Both the position numbers and the translations under genes were made by a program. A stretch of DNA of 64,000 bases, from the NCBI RefSeq assembly GCF_002797415.1, contig NZ_KZ454944.1:2560665-2624664 (forward strand), in the 5' to 3' direction. The notes beneath the pieces were generated by a model. It searched no databases, was not told where the DNA came from, and saw only the letters and a program-made list of their open reading frames with translations. Shown here in pieces: positions 43,786-56,440 of this stretch. Each line of letters opens with the position of its first letter. Positions within the stretch are counted from its first letter, which is position 1. The stretch comes from Bacillus alkalisoli (lineage in GTDB: Bacteria; Bacillota; Bacilli; Bacillales; Bacillaceae_I).

Positions 43786-44001
43786 TCATTCTGAATCAGT
43801 AACATTTTCCTGCTCGCGTTCCTTCCATTCCCTCTCTCTATACAAACAACATTCACACTTTTTCTTTTTACTTAAATCTGTTCTTACTAGATAAGCAAGT
43901 ACACCTATGACTAAGAACGATACAATTCCACCGTCTTGTAAAATAAGATCTTCTGCGTAATGTTCAAAGAGGCGAATCCAAATTTCAAATATTAACTCCA
44001 T
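43786..44001 (-). CDS. Small single-helix membrane protein, unknown
   Basis: 71 residues. One membrane helix (about 26-42) is followed by a basic cysteine cluster KKKKCECCLYRERE and a strongly charged tail. The ATG at 44001 has GGGGG eight bases upstream. The CxCC group could bind metal or lipid but matches no family I know. Between its start and patA there are 388 bp without a gene. They contain only a CTAATCTA/TAGATTAG inverted repeat at about 44330-44352 and presumably the patA promoter. Confidence 0.58.
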   Translation of the reverse strand: MELIFEIWIRLFEHYAEDLILQDGGIVSFLVIGVLAYLVRTDLSKKKKCECCLYREREWKEREQENVTDSE

Positions 44002-44389
44002 TTTCTCTTCCCCCTTCATAAAACGGATTCCAACAGACAGCAACTGTATACCCATGTTGAAAGGAGTTCTAAATCGAAGAGCTACATTTAATAGTTAGAA
44101 TATTCTGTATTTAATTTCTATCATACACCACTTGTAATATTTTTCCTATCCAACTTGTATCATATTTTTCATAGGACTAACATAGTAAGTTTTCATTAAT
44201 TCATCGAACATACGTCTGCAATAGGTAATTTGTATTCCCTCAGGCTACCTGTTTATATTACTCTACTGTTGCCGTACCTCTAAATAAAAATAACAGAATC
44301 CTTTGGACATCTAAAAAAAACTAATCTATACTTTTATTTATTAGATTAGACGCTGTAATAGATTGAATTTACTAAAGGAGTAGTAGCTT

Positions 44390-45544
44390 ATGGAGCATTT
44401 ACTAAATCACCATGTTAAAAACATTGAAATTTCTGGAATTCGAAAATTTTTCAATTTGGTTTCCCAATATGAAGATGTACTTTCTCTTACAATTGGTCAA
44501 CCTGATTTTCATACACCTGAACATGTAAAAGACGCAGCAAAAAACGCAATTGATTCCAATAAAACTACTTATACTCATAACGCAGGAATTATTGAATTGC
44601 GTGAAGCAATTTCTGCATTTGTTCAAAAAAAATATAGACAAAAATACAATCCAAACAAAGAAGTTATTGTGACAGTTGGGGCTAGCCAAGGAATTGACAT
44701 TACCTTTCGAACAATATTAGAGCCTGGTACGGAAGTTATTTTACCTGGACCTGTATACCCTGGCTATGAGCCGTTAATTCGATTATGCGGAGCCTCTCCC
44801 GTTCATGTAGATACAACAGAAACAAATTTTCTTTTAACAGCATCCCTACTAAAGTCATACATAACTGAAAAAACTCGTTGCATCGTACTTCCATATCCTT
44901 CTAACCCTACAGGAGTAACATTGCCGAAAGAAGAGTTAGAAAAGATAATACAATTACTCGAGGACAAAGATATATTTGTTTTGTCAGACGAAATTTATAG
45001 CGAACTAGTATTTAACGGAACTCATTGTTCAATTGCAAATTACGCTTCCATGAGAAATAAAACCATTATTATAAATGGTGTTTCTAAGTCTCACTCCATG
45101 ACTGGTTGGAGAATTGGTTTTGTTTTAGGTCCAGAATATTTAATGGAACAAATGTTAAAAGTTCATCAATATAATGTTTCTTGTACATCTTCTATTTCTC
45201 AGTATGCTGCTATCGAAGCACTTACGGTAGGTATAAATGATGCGGATGCAATGAAAAAAGTGTATGAAGAAAGAATGGAGTATGTTTATAATCGTCTAGT
45301 AAACATGGGAATCGACGTGATAAAGCCGAGTGGTGCATTTTATTTATTCCCTAACATTGAAAAGTACGAATTGAGTTCTTTTGATTTTGCGTTAAAGATG
45401 GTGGAAGAAGCAAAAGTTGCGGTCGTTCCAGGAAGTGCTTTCTCTTCATTCGGAGAAGGTTATGTAAGATTGTCCTACGCTTATCATATGGATCTTCTAG
45501 AAGCAGCAATGGACAGAATGGAAAACTTTATAAAGCAACTATAA
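44390..45544 (+). CDS. patA: Aminotransferase A (PatA), PLP-dependent
   Basis: 384 residues, class I aminotransferase. PLP lysine in NGVSKSHSMTGWRIGF, cofactor-binding residues in YPSNPTGV and LSDEIYSEL, and an N-terminal SLTIGQPDF. It corresponds to B. subtilis PatA, which transaminates acidic or aromatic substrates in lysine/diaminopimelate-linked reactions. In B. subtilis it adjoins cheV; here it is separated by about 29 kb. AAAGGAG precedes the ATG. Confidence 0.9.
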   Translation: MEHLLNHHVKNIEISGIRKFFNLVSQYEDVLSLTIGQPDFHTPEHVKDAAKNAIDSNKTTYTHNAGIIELREAISAFVQKKYRQKYNPNKEVIVTVGASQGIDITFRTILEPGTEVILPGPVYPGYEPLIRLCGASPVHVDTTETNFLLTASLLKSYITEKTRCIVLPYPSNPTGVTLPKEELEKIIQLLEDKDIFVLSDEIYSELVFNGTHCSIANYASMRNKTIIINGVSKSHSMTGWRIGFVLGPEYLMEQMLKVHQYNVSCTSSISQYAAIEALTVGINDADAMKKVYEERMEYVYNRLVNMGIDVIKPSGAFYLFPNIEKYELSSFDFALKMVEEAKVAVVPGSAFSSFGEGYVRLSYAYHMDLLEAAMDRMENFIKQL

Positions 45545-45551
45545 ACAAACG

Positions 45552-45592
45552 AAAATGCCATGATTTTCTTTTTAAAAAAATCATGGCATTTA
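45552..45592. terminator. Bidirectional terminator
   Basis: A 15-bp stem AAATGCCATGATTTT / AAAATCATGGCATTT between convergent patA and the protease gene. Confidence 0.9.
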
Positions 45593-45598
45593 CTATTA

Positions 45599-46732
45599 TT
45601 ATTGTAATGCTTTCTCTACGTTTATAACACCGTTACCGTAATAGAATGGATCACCTAAGTAAGTAGCTGTGTTTTTTAATCTATCACGAATCTGTGATGC
45701 AGAAAGGTTCGGATATTTAGCTTTAATTAACGCTGCGGCACCTGCTACATGTGGAGATGCCATTGATGTACCATTATATGAAGCATAACCTCCACCTGGT
45801 ACTGTACTTAAAACACTTACACCAGGAGCCATTACTTCTAGTTCAGCACCTACGCTAGAGAATGATGCACGGTTGTTGTTAGAATCTACTGCACCAACAG
45901 CTATTACTGAACTATATCTTGCAGGGTAGCCCATTGTATTCTGTCTTCCTCTCGTTCCACTATTACCTGCAGCTGCAACTACAACAATTCCGCTAGCATA
46001 AGCATTATCAACCGCTTGTTGTAATGCTGTAGAACCAGAACTACCTCCAAGGCTCATATTAATAACATCCATGTTGTTAGCAATTGCCCATTCAACACCT
46101 TGTGCTATTCCACTTAACGTTCCACTTCCTGAAGCACTTAATACTTTAACTGCATATAAATCCGCATTATATGCGACTCCTACAACCCCGATTGTATTGT
46201 TTAGTGCAGCTACAGTCCCAGCTACATGTGTACCATGGCCATTCGTATCAACAAGTGCATTTGGCTCTCCAGATACAAAACTTGCTCCGCCTTTTACATT
46301 TAAGTCTGGGTGACTAGCATCAATTCCAGTATCAAGAACTGCAACTTTCACACCAGAGCCAGTAATGTTGGAACTGTGTGCTTTATGTGCATTAATATGT
46401 GTAATACCCCAAGGAGTAGTTTGTGCATAAGCTTGAACTTGTTTATCCTCATCTACAAATTCAATGTTCGGATTGTTTTTTAAAGCTTCTGCTGCTTTTT
46501 CTGGCAGTGACACATGCAAAACGTTCATATATTGATATTCATGATGTACACTACCACCTAGTGAGTTTACTAGATTTTTAGATTGATTCGTTACTTCCGT
46601 TTTAAAACCAACTAAGTAATCTTTCTTAGTTACACCATTCTTCCCACTAGCTTCAACAGATCCGATTGCTAATGATAAAGCTAAAATTGTGATACAAACT
46701 ACCGATAATACTTTCATCCACTTCTTCAACAC
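45599..46732 (-). CDS. Subtilisin-type alkaline serine protease precursor
   Basis: 377-residue pre-pro-enzyme. Signal peptide 1-29, inhibitor I9 propeptide about 30-102, mature protease 103-377 beginning AQTTPWGI (275 residues, the subtilisin size). Catalytic triad Asp134 (VLDTGID), His166 (NGHGTHVAG), Ser323 ([12 protein letters not shown]); oxyanion Asn257 in AAAGNSG. It is secreted and degrades protein outside the cell. It uses a GTG start with AAGGAG seven bases upstream. The protein has no extra C-terminal domain. Confidence 0.95.
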   Translation of the reverse strand: MLKKWMKVLSVVCITILALSLAIGSVEASGKNGVTKKDYLVGFKTEVTNQSKNLVNSLGGSVHHEYQYMNVLHVSLPEKAAEALKNNPNIEFVDEDKQVQAYAQTTPWGITHINAHKAHSSNITGSGVKVAVLDTGIDASHPDLNVKGGASFVSGEPNALVDTNGHGTHVAGTVAALNNTIGVVGVAYNADLYAVKVLSASGSGTLSGIAQGVEWAIANNMDVINMSLGGSSGSTALQQAVDNAYASGIVVVAAAGNSGTRGRQNTMGYPARYSSVIAVGAVDSNNNRASFSSVGAELEVMAPGVSVLSTVPGGGYASYNGTSMASPHVAGAAALIKAKYPNLSASQIRDRLKNTATYLGDPFYYGNGVINVEKALQ

Positions 46733-46940
46733 TACACCACTCCTTGAAATTTTTTAATAATTCTTAACATTAGAACTATTACCCAAGATATTAACATAGA
46801 AAACCTATTTCACCTATTGGGAAAGTAAGGTCAAAAATTGCGTAAACATTTCACTTTTTGACTTGCACTTTCCCAATAGAAGATAATGTAATATTAAGAA
46901 AAAATTAGTGAATTTTCTCTTTAGAACCAAGAGTGTATTG

Positions 46941-47040
46941 GAGCGGAAGGCACTGGACTCCTTGCGGTACATAGAGGAAGGAGTGAGACCCCTAGACGGT
47001 ACGAAGAGGAGGCTCACCTTCCTCCCGCGGAATGGAACGA
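46941..47040. repeat. R element copy 8 (degenerate)
   Basis: It keeps the core in the orientation of copy 5 (GGACTCCTTGCGG, GGAGTGAGACCCC, GAGGAGGCTCACC, CTCCCGCGGAA) but I can find no paired outer arms, so it is decayed. It lies between co-directional genes upstream of the protease. Confidence 0.65.
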
Positions 47041-47075
47041 ACAAAAACAAATCGATGCGTAAATAACAAAAACTT

Positions 47076-47110
47076 AAAAACACTGAAGCCAAATGCGCTT
47101 CAGTGTTTTT
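47076..47110 (-). terminator. Terminator after the NSS transporter gene
   Basis: AAAAACACTGAAGC / GCTTCAGTGTTTTT stem immediately after the stop codon at 47112. Confidence 0.9.
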
Positions 47111-47111
47111 G

Positions 47112-48461
47112 TTAAGAATTTATCCTTAATGAATATATAAATACTATTAATATACCAACTGGTACGATATATCTAATTGTTATATACCAGATAGTAAATA
47201 ACGATTTTTTCGCATTAGATCCTTGAAAAAATTCATTTTCTAAAATGTTTTTCGGTACCCTGAAGCCTACAAAGATAGAAATAAGAAATGCCCCTAGTGG
47301 TAGCGCGATATTACTTACAAAAAAGTCTGCAAGGTCAAAAATCGTTAAACCTAATATCGTTGTATCTGAAAGTAAACCAAAAGATAAAGCAGATGGAATA
47401 CCTATTATAAATATGATAAAACCACTAACCCATGAAAGTCTTTTCCTTTTTTCTTTATTACCTTTAATAAGAGCAGCAACTATTATTTCTAATATGGAAA
47501 ATGCAGAAGTTAGAGTTGCAAAAAGTAACAAGATTAAAAATAAAACTAAGAAAAACCCTCCAAAAGGTAATTCATTAAAAACTGCAGGCAAGACAACAAA
47601 CACTAATCCTGGACCTTCATCCGGTTGAAGCCCTAGGGCAAAAACAGATGGAAATATCACTAATCCTGCTAATATAGAGATAAAAATATTCAAACTAACG
47701 ACAGAAGATGTCGATTTAATTAAGTCTTCTTTTTTCGATAAGTAAGAACTATATGTAACCATTGTAGAAATACCAACACTAAGAGCAAATAAAGACTGCC
47801 CTAATGCCATTAATATTGTATTGGATGTTATTTCCGAGAAGTCAGGATGCAAGAAGAAAACAATCCCTTCCCACGCTCCTTCTAATGTTAACGATCTAAA
47901 CAATAGTATGACAAATAAAACGAATAATAATGGCATTAATACTTTACTTGCTTTCTCAATTCCGCTTTTAACACCTAGCTGAACAACTAAAATCGTTATT
48001 AGCAAGAAAATCCCTTGTGCCACAACCGCTTCTATCGGATTAGAAATTGTATTATCAAATAAATTCCCGTATTGTTCCATCGTTAAGTTAGACATGTGAC
48101 CTTGAACGCTTTTACTTAAGTAAGTAATGATCCACCCACCAACAACACTATAGAAAGAGAGTAAAATAAAAGATGCTACTACTCCTAAAATACCTATATA
48201 TTGCCAGTGTCCTCTATTATTCGTTAATTGCTTGTAACTCGATACAGCATCTTTTTGCGAAGATCTACCAATGATAAACTCAGCTAATAGCATAGGGGCA
48301 CCTATAACAACGGTGAAAAATAAAAAGATTAAAAGAAATAAACCTCCTCCATTTGTTCCAGCCATGTATGGAAATTTCCATATTGCACCTAAACCAATAG
48401 CTGATCCTGCTGCAGCTAAAATAAATCCAAGTTTTGAGGTCCATTGCTCTTGTTGTGACAT
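47112..48461 (-). CDS. Sodium-dependent transporter, NSS/SNF family
   Basis: 449 residues, 11-12 membrane helices. Helix 1 has [20 protein letters not shown], which holds Na+/substrate-binding backbone in LeuT-fold NSS proteins; [20 protein letters not shown] follows. Relatives import amino acids; the substrate here is unknown. AGGTGGG precedes the ATG. It is followed by a strong terminator and preceded by a P element. Confidence 0.88.
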   Translation of the reverse strand: MSQQEQWTSKLGFILAAAGSAIGLGAIWKFPYMAGTNGGGLFLLIFLFFTVVIGAPMLLAEFIIGRSSQKDAVSSYKQLTNNRGHWQYIGILGVVASFILLSFYSVVGGWIITYLSKSVQGHMSNLTMEQYGNLFDNTISNPIEAVVAQGIFLLITILVVQLGVKSGIEKASKVLMPLLFVLFVILLFRSLTLEGAWEGIVFFLHPDFSEITSNTILMALGQSLFALSVGISTMVTYSSYLSKKEDLIKSTSSVVSLNIFISILAGLVIFPSVFALGLQPDEGPGLVFVVLPAVFNELPFGGFFLVLFLILLLFATLTSAFSILEIIVAALIKGNKEKRKRLSWVSGFIIFIIGIPSALSFGLLSDTTILGLTIFDLADFFVSNIALPLGAFLISIFVGFRVPKNILENEFFQGSNAKKSLFTIWYITIRYIVPVGILIVFIYSLRINS

Positions 48462-48549
48462 CTACATACCCACCTATATCTTTTTAGAATATTTAATTTT
48501 TCATTCTACCTATTAATCTATCAAATGTACAGCGGAAATCTTTTGCAAG

Positions 48550-48701
48550 TGAATCAATTTCATAATTACGGTTCGTCTAATGAAAAACGAATAGTTTAGT
48601 GATATAAAATAATATGTTTGTTTATTAAGGTGTATAAATACAGAATACGATGCTATTATTCGTTTTTCGTTTAGTAGTCGTACATTAATGAAACGGACTC
48701 A
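48550..48701 (-). mobile_element. P element copy 4 (MITE-like)
   Basis: 152 bp, left end TGAATCAATTTCATAATT, right end CATTAATGAAACGGACTCA. Internal AAAAACGAAT / ATTCGTTTTTCG. Strongly similar to copy 3. It separates the histidine kinase gene from the NSS gene. Confidence 0.8.
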
Positions 48702-48726
48702 AGTGTTAAAGTAATGTAGTTCTTAC

Positions 48727-50553
48727 TTAATTAATAGGTAAGTGAATATCAAACTTGGTCCCTATCCCTTTTTCACTTGAAACGGACACAGAACCTCCAT
48801 GGTTTTTAATAATATTATACGTAATCATTAACCCAAGACCCGTTCCGGTATTTTTAGTTGTAAAAAAAGGTTCTCCTAGTCTATTAATCATTTCTTCTGG
48901 GATACCTTCACCTTGATCTACTACAGAAACAAGTATACATTCATTTTCTAGCTTTGAAGTTATTTTTATTATTCCACCGTTATCCATTGCTTCGATACCA
49001 TTTTTCAAAAGGTTTATAAACACTTGTTTTAATTGATTTGGATCGGCTTTGATTTTTGCTAATTTACTAGCATCATCTACTACTAGCTCAAACCAAATAT
49101 TACTTAATATAGATTGAGTTTCTAATAGTGTTGTTACATCTTTTAAAATGGATTCAATAGAAACTTCTTCAAACTTTACTGCATTAGGTTTTGCTAATAA
49201 CAAAAGCTCACTTAAAATTAGTTCAATTCTATTAAGCTCAGAGTCAATGATAGGATAATATTCTTTTTGAGTTTCTGCTTCTTTCTCTAATAATTGAAAG
49301 AACCCTTTAATTGCTGTTAACGGATTTCTAATTTCATGAGCTATTCCTGCAGCAAGTTGTCCAGCGACAGTAAGCTTCTCTGATTGTAGAACAAGCTCTT
49401 CTGCTTTTTTACGTTCTGATATATCACGAATAATTACTTGAAGTGCCTTTTTTCCTAAATATGTAGTAGGAATTGCAACCATCTCTGTATGGAGTATATT
49501 CCTTTTATTTGTATTCCAAATTTGTTCAAAAACTGGTAATTTTATGGTGGGGGTTTGGTCTTTCGCACTTACCCATATGTTTAAAAATTGCTCCATGTCT
49601 ATGTTGTTATAAACTGTTTTGCCAACAATATCACCATAATTGTCTGCTTCAAACATTTCTAACCCAGAGTCATTCATAAATACCCATCCATCTTCACAAA
49701 TTACTCCGATCGTATCAATTGAGTTTTGTACGATTGTACGGAATCTTTCTCTACTTCTTTGTAAGATTTGGTGGAAATTTTTCCTGTGTGAAATGTCAAT
49801 TAATACTACAAATGAGGCAGCTTTCCCATGAAAAGTTGTAGGATTAGCGACAACTTCTAAATCGATTGATTTCCCATCAAAACGATGCCATTTTTGCTCC
49901 ATTAAACCAACCTTATTACCATTTTGAATAGAGCGTATACGTTGCTGAACTATATCATGATAGTTTCGATCGATAAATTGCAATACAGAGTGCCCTAATA
50001 CCTTTGACTTGCTTGTACTACCTAATAGCTTTACTCCTGTATCATTAATGTATTTAATACAACCATCTACCGTTATTAGTACACCATTAGGTAAAGTATC
50101 TAACAAAACAGATGGTGAGAAAATGTCTTCATTCGTTTCTTCTATTTCAATGTCTTCACCTATTAGCAATTTTTCTGATACTTCATTTTCATATGTAGGT
50201 AAAGTTAAGTGGAGTAATACTTCCTTTGAATGGTTGTCTTTAGGAGAATGTACACTCTTTATTTCAGCGTCTAACCATATGTATTGATGATTCTTTATTT
50301 TAAAACGAAAAGAACATTGAGATTGAAGTGAAGATTGATAAATTAAACTTTCTATTAAAAATAAATCTTCTTGATGGATAAACTTTTCAATCTGATAACC
50401 GATTATTTCATTCACTTTATAACCTAGGATTGCTTCAGAAGTAGAACTAATATATTGGATACTACCGTTTCTTGATAAAACTAATACAATATTTAATTGT
50501 TTGACCATATTTGCTAATTGTCGATCTTTTGTTTGCACGAAATAGTTTTCCAC
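48727..50553 (-). CDS. Multi-PAS sensor histidine kinase (sporulation-kinase type)
   Basis: 608 residues with no membrane helix. Three PAS domains (about 15-120, 145-260 and 270-385), HisKA with phospho-accepting His406 in IAHEIRNPLTAIKGF, and an HATPase_c domain with N-box NLLKNGIEAMDNGG, DQGEGIP and TTKNTGTGLGL. The layout and H-box match B. subtilis KinA/KinE-type kinases feeding the Spo0 phosphorelay. No response regulator is adjacent, which also fits a phosphorelay kinase. It uses a GTG start with GGAGGGG upstream. Confidence 0.9.
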   Translation of the reverse strand: MENYFVQTKDRQLANMVKQLNIVLVLSRNGSIQYISSTSEAILGYKVNEIIGYQIEKFIHQEDLFLIESLIYQSSLQSQCSFRFKIKNHQYIWLDAEIKSVHSPKDNHSKEVLLHLTLPTYENEVSEKLLIGEDIEIEETNEDIFSPSVLLDTLPNGVLITVDGCIKYINDTGVKLLGSTSKSKVLGHSVLQFIDRNYHDIVQQRIRSIQNGNKVGLMEQKWHRFDGKSIDLEVVANPTTFHGKAASFVVLIDISHRKNFHQILQRSRERFRTIVQNSIDTIGVICEDGWVFMNDSGLEMFEADNYGDIVGKTVYNNIDMEQFLNIWVSAKDQTPTIKLPVFEQIWNTNKRNILHTEMVAIPTTYLGKKALQVIIRDISERKKAEELVLQSEKLTVAGQLAAGIAHEIRNPLTAIKGFFQLLEKEAETQKEYYPIIDSELNRIELILSELLLLAKPNAVKFEEVSIESILKDVTTLLETQSILSNIWFELVVDDASKLAKIKADPNQLKQVFINLLKNGIEAMDNGGIIKITSKLENECILVSVVDQGEGIPEEMINRLGEPFFTTKNTGTGLGLMITYNIIKNHGGSVSVSSEKGIGTKFDIHLPIN

Positions 50554-50615
50554 TGCTTCTACTCCCCTCCTATCATTAGGTGGTAATTCATTAGATGGTT
50601 ATTTTTCTATTTAAC

Positions 50616-50768
50616 TGAATCAATTTCTCATTTTCTGTTCGTTTAGTGAAAAACGAATGTTCCGTTTATTATAATTAAATAACGTTCAATATAAAACGTT
50701 AATTAGAATAAAGAATAGGTTTAATATTCGTTTTTCGTTTAGTAATTGTACATTATGAAACTCACTCA
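50616..50768 (-). mobile_element. P element copy 5 (MITE-like)
   Basis: 153 bp, left end TGAATCAATTTCTCATTTTC, right end CATTATGAAACTCACTCA, internal AAAAACGAAT / ATTCGTTTTTCG. The middle is diverged from copies 3 and 4. It lies upstream of the kinase gene and may carry or displace its promoter. Confidence 0.75.
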
Positions 50769-50861
50769 ACTAGTTATAATTAATTATACATGAATTTGGT
50801 TGTTTTTTCTAAATATTTTGTAAAATCTATAAGAATAGTAGAATATTAAATTTCTTTTATT

Positions 50862-50896
50862 AAAGCTCATCTCATTTTTGATGAGAGAGCTTTTTA
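50862..50896. terminator. Hairpin terminator near the small basic protein gene
   Basis: AAAGCTC / GAGCTTT with inner CTCAT / ATGAG. The better T-run is on the plus strand, but its position suits the gene at 50900 on the minus strand. Confidence 0.5.
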
Positions 50897-50899
50897 TCG

Positions 50900-51076
50900 T
50901 TATCCTTTAAATTGCCCGTTATTTTTTGCTGCTTTTTCTTTTTTGGCTTTTTCCTTATGCTTTTGATTAGCGTTTGCACTACCAAACTCATGGGAAAACT
51001 CAGAGTCCATTACACTTGAATCAAAACCTTTTTTATTCTTTTGATCAGCATCTTTCTTTTGTGCTTTTTTCACCAT
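50900..51076 (-). CDS. Small Lys-rich protein, possibly spore-associated
   Basis: 58 residues, nearly a quarter Lys, with MDSEFSHEFGSANANQ in the middle. The EF-x-x-EF spacing recalls the SEFAxEF-type protease-sensitive segment of some small acid-soluble spore proteins, but the rest does not match a family I know. AAAGGAGG precedes the ATG strongly; an upstream in-frame ATG has no such site. Confidence 0.62.
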   Translation of the reverse strand: MVKKAQKKDADQKNKKGFDSSVMDSEFSHEFGSANANQKHKEKAKKEKAAKNNGQFKG

Positions 51077-51221
51077 TTGAATTCCTCCTTTACAATGTAG
51101 TCTAAGGTAGTTTTTCACAAAAATGTATCCATATACTCTATCGTTGAACATATACAGTTAAATGAAACATAGCTATAATTGATAAAGAACCATTATGAAA
51201 ATTAAGGGGATGAATTTCAAA

Positions 51222-52091
51222 ATGAATAAAGTATTTTCCACTATTACCTTTATTGGAACTGGTGTTATGGGTAATAGCATGGCAAGTCATTTACTTCTTG
51301 CAGGGTATAATGTTCATATATATACACGCACAAAAGAAAAAGCCAATAATTTAATTCTTAAAGGTGCAAAATGGTTTCATTCACCGAAAGAAGCCGTACA
51401 AGAGGCTGATGTAGTTATTACGATGGTTGGTTATCCATCTGATGTTGAACAAGTATACTTAGGACAAGATGGAATTGTTCAACATGCAAACACAGATACT
51501 TTTTTAATTGATATGACTACTTCCACCCCTACTTTGGCAAAGGAAATTTTTGAAAAGGCGAAAGAGAGAGGGTTAAGAAGTTTAGATGCTCCTGTTTCTG
51601 GTGGTGATATCGGTGCTCGTGATGCGAAGTTAACAATTATGGCTGGCGGAGATGAAGGAGATTTTCATGCTGTTGAATCTTTATTAAAGCATTTAGGTAC
51701 TAACATTGTGTATCAAGGTCCTGCTGGAAGTGGCCAACATACGAAGATGTGTAACCAAATTGCTATTGCAACAAATATGATTGGGGTATGTGAAGCACTA
51801 GCCTATGCAAAAGCAGCAGGATTGAATCCAGAAAACGTTTTGAAAAGTATTTCTGCAGGAGCTGCGGGTAGTTGGTCATTAAGCAACCTTGCACCACGTA
51901 TGATTAACGGAAACTTTGAGCCTGGTTTTTATATTAAACATTTTGTAAAAGATATGAAAATAGCTATTGATGAAGCAGAAAAAATGGACATACCTGTACC
52001 TGGATTGCAATTAGCAAAAGAACTGTATGAAAAACTAATTGTACTCGGAGAAGAAGATAGTGGTACACAAGCACTTTATAAATTGTGGTGA
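51222..52091 (+). CDS. ykwC: NAD(P)-dependent beta-hydroxyacid dehydrogenase (YkwC)
   Basis: 289 residues. A Rossmann domain with FIGTGVMGNSMASHLLLAGY, the substrate motif DAPVSGGDIGARDAKL, and the catalytic Lys in GSGQHTKMCNQIAIA. It closely resembles B. subtilis YkwC of the 3-hydroxyisobutyrate/beta-hydroxyacid dehydrogenase family. The physiological substrate is unknown. The start at 51222 gives the family length; ATGs a few codons upstream are less well placed. Confidence 0.88.
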   Translation: MNKVFSTITFIGTGVMGNSMASHLLLAGYNVHIYTRTKEKANNLILKGAKWFHSPKEAVQEADVVITMVGYPSDVEQVYLGQDGIVQHANTDTFLIDMTTSTPTLAKEIFEKAKERGLRSLDAPVSGGDIGARDAKLTIMAGGDEGDFHAVESLLKHLGTNIVYQGPAGSGQHTKMCNQIAIATNMIGVCEALAYAKAAGLNPENVLKSISAGAAGSWSLSNLAPRMINGNFEPGFYIKHFVKDMKIAIDEAEKMDIPVPGLQLAKELYEKLIVLGEEDSGTQALYKLW

Positions 52092-52100
52092 TTTTTTTAT

Positions 52101-52413
52101 GAGGCTGGAAAATAACTAAATATTAATCTTTAAAGCCGAACTATTAGTGTCAGGATTTTATACCGCAGATGATTGGAGTGCAAACCTTCACTTTCCGCGG
52201 GCGGTAAAAAGGAAGGTTATTTTCACTATCGTGAAAAAACCTACTCCTCGGCGCAAGCGCCTGTGGGGTCTCACTTAACACGCTTTCCCACAGGAGTCTT
52301 CGGTTTGCACTCCAATCATCTGCTAAAAAGGTGTAAAAAAATCCGACTTACCCTTATAAATCAGGGATAATGTTAGGATTATTCTTCGTTCAATAAAGTT
52401 CTGTCCCAGCCTC
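52101..52413. repeat. Outer inverted repeat GAGGCTGG / CCAGCCTC enclosing R copy 9
   Basis: GAGGCTGG at 52101-52108 and CCAGCCTC at 52406-52413, each beside a T-rich outer flank, enclose a 313-bp unit that contains R element copy 9. The right end extends as GAGGCTGGGACAGAAC on the minus strand. It may be a composite element, or a long hairpin that terminates both convergent genes. Confidence 0.6.
52165..52323. repeat. R element copy 9 (different arms)
   Basis: Arms GCAGATGATTGGAGTGCAAA / TTTGCACTCCAATCATCTGC are perfectly paired but unrelated in sequence to copies 2-7. The core is the usual one, including the GGAAGG/TTTTCAC..GTGAAAA sub-hairpin. It lies between convergent ykwC and hutG. Confidence 0.88.
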
Positions 52414-52422
52414 TTTTTGGTT

Positions 52423-54628
<2,206 letters not shown>

Positions 54629-56296
54629 TTATTCTACACCGTCCTTTTGCATCGGAATGTGTACTCCTTTTTCTTTCGCTACTTCTTGCGCTAATTTATA
54701 TCCTGCATCTGCGTGGCGTACTACACCCATACCAGGGTCAGATGTTAACACTCGCTCTAATCTTCTTGCGGCAGCTTCCGTTCCATCTGCAACAATTACC
54801 ATGCCTGCATGTAAGGAGTAACCCATTCCTACGCCACCGCCATGGTGAACAGATACCCAACTTGCACCGTTTACCCCGTTGATTAATGCATTTAAAATTG
54901 GCCAGTCGGCTACAGCATCACTACCGTCTAACATTCCTTCTGTTTCACGGTTAGGGGAAGCAACCGAACCACAATCAAGGTGATCACGTCCGATTACGAT
55001 TGGCGCTTTTAATTCACCTTTTGCTACCATTTCATTAATGATTTTTCCAAAACGCGCACGCTCACCGTATCCTAACCAACAAATTCGAGATGGCAATCCT
55101 TGAAATGCTACTTTTTCACGCGCCATTTTAATCCAATTACATAAATGGGTATTATAAGAAAATTCTCTTAAAATCACTTCATCTGTTTTGTAAATATCTT
55201 CAGGATCTCCAGACAAAGCTACCCAGCGGAAAGGTCCTTTTCCTTCGCAAAATTGTGGACGAATGAATGCTGGTACAAAGCCTGGGAAGTTAAACGCGTC
55301 TTTCACTCCTTCGTCAAAAGCTACTTGACGAATGTTATTTCCATAATCAAATGTAATGGCACCTTTTGCTTGCATATCTAACATCGCTTGTACGTGAATT
55401 GCCATACTTTGTTTAGAAAGTTTTACATATTCTTCTGGATTTTCTTTCCTTAATTGGTTAGCTTTTTCTATCGTTAAACCAACTGGCACATAACCGTTTA
55501 ATGGGTCATGAGCAGAAGTTTGGTCTGTTAATAGATCAGGTGTAAATCCTCGCTCGACAAGCAATGGTAAAATTTCTGCAGCATTGCCAACAAGACCTAT
55601 TGCAAGCGGCTCACCTTTTGCCTTATATTCTTCTGCTTTTGTTAATGCTTCGTCTAAATCATGAATGATACAATCACAATACCTTGTATCTAAACGACGT
55701 TTAATACGCTCTTCATCTACATCAATACCGATCACAACTCCACCGTTCATCGTCACAGCAAGTGGTTGAGCTCCCCCCATTCCACCAAGTCCAGCTGTTA
55801 ATGTAATCGTTCCTTTTAACGTGTTGTTAAAATGTTGTTTAGCCGCTTCTGCAAATGTTTCATATGTTCCTTGTAAAATCCCTTGTGTGCCGATATAAAT
55901 CCAGCTACCTGCTGTCATTTGTCCATACATCATAAGTCCTTTTTTATCTAATTCATGAAAGTGTTCCCAAGTTGCCCACTTCGGTACTAGATTAGAGTTT
56001 GCTAGTAACACTCTTGGTGCGTCAGAATGGCTTTTAAACACTGCAACAGGTTTACCTGATTGAACGAGTAGTGTTTCGTCTTCTTCTAAATTCTTTAGTG
56101 TTGATACAATAGCATCGAAGCTTTCCCAGTTACGAGCTGCCTTACCAATTCCACCATATACAACTAGGTCTTCTGGGTACTCCGCTACTTCTGGATCTAG
56201 ATTGTTCATTAACATACGAAGGGCTGCTTCTTGCACCCATCCTTTTGTATTAAGTTCGCTACCGCGTGGTGCACGGATTACTCGATTTTCTGTCAT
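54629..56296 (-). CDS. hutU: Urocanate hydratase HutU
   Basis: 555 residues, full family length. NAD+-binding region [18 protein letters not shown], the active-site Cys region [14 protein letters not shown] and the C-terminal [11 protein letters not shown] are all present. It converts urocanate to imidazolonepropionate. It is separated from hutH by 739 bp that contain the 52-bp tandem repeat array. The site before its ATG, AGAGAGTGA, is only moderate. Confidence 0.95.
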   Translation of the reverse strand: MTENRVIRAPRGSELNTKGWVQEAALRMLMNNLDPEVAEYPEDLVVYGGIGKAARNWESFDAIVSTLKNLEEDETLLVQSGKPVAVFKSHSDAPRVLLANSNLVPKWATWEHFHELDKKGLMMYGQMTAGSWIYIGTQGILQGTYETFAEAAKQHFNNTLKGTITLTAGLGGMGGAQPLAVTMNGGVVIGIDVDEERIKRRLDTRYCDCIIHDLDEALTKAEEYKAKGEPLAIGLVGNAAEILPLLVERGFTPDLLTDQTSAHDPLNGYVPVGLTIEKANQLRKENPEEYVKLSKQSMAIHVQAMLDMQAKGAITFDYGNNIRQVAFDEGVKDAFNFPGFVPAFIRPQFCEGKGPFRWVALSGDPEDIYKTDEVILREFSYNTHLCNWIKMAREKVAFQGLPSRICWLGYGERARFGKIINEMVAKGELKAPIVIGRDHLDCGSVASPNRETEGMLDGSDAVADWPILNALINGVNGASWVSVHHGGGVGMGYSLHAGMVIVADGTEAAARRLERVLTSDPGMGVVRHADAGYKLAQEVAKEKGVHIPMQKDGVE

Positions 56297-56440
56297 AATT
56301 AGTCACTCTCTTTCTATAAAATTATATTTTTGATGTAAATATGATAGGTTGTTTATGTTTAAGTACAAAGAAAAGTCTAAGATGTTATTGCTTATGTGTA
56401 CTATTCTTTGATAATAGTAAATTTGGTTTTGAGAGAACAT

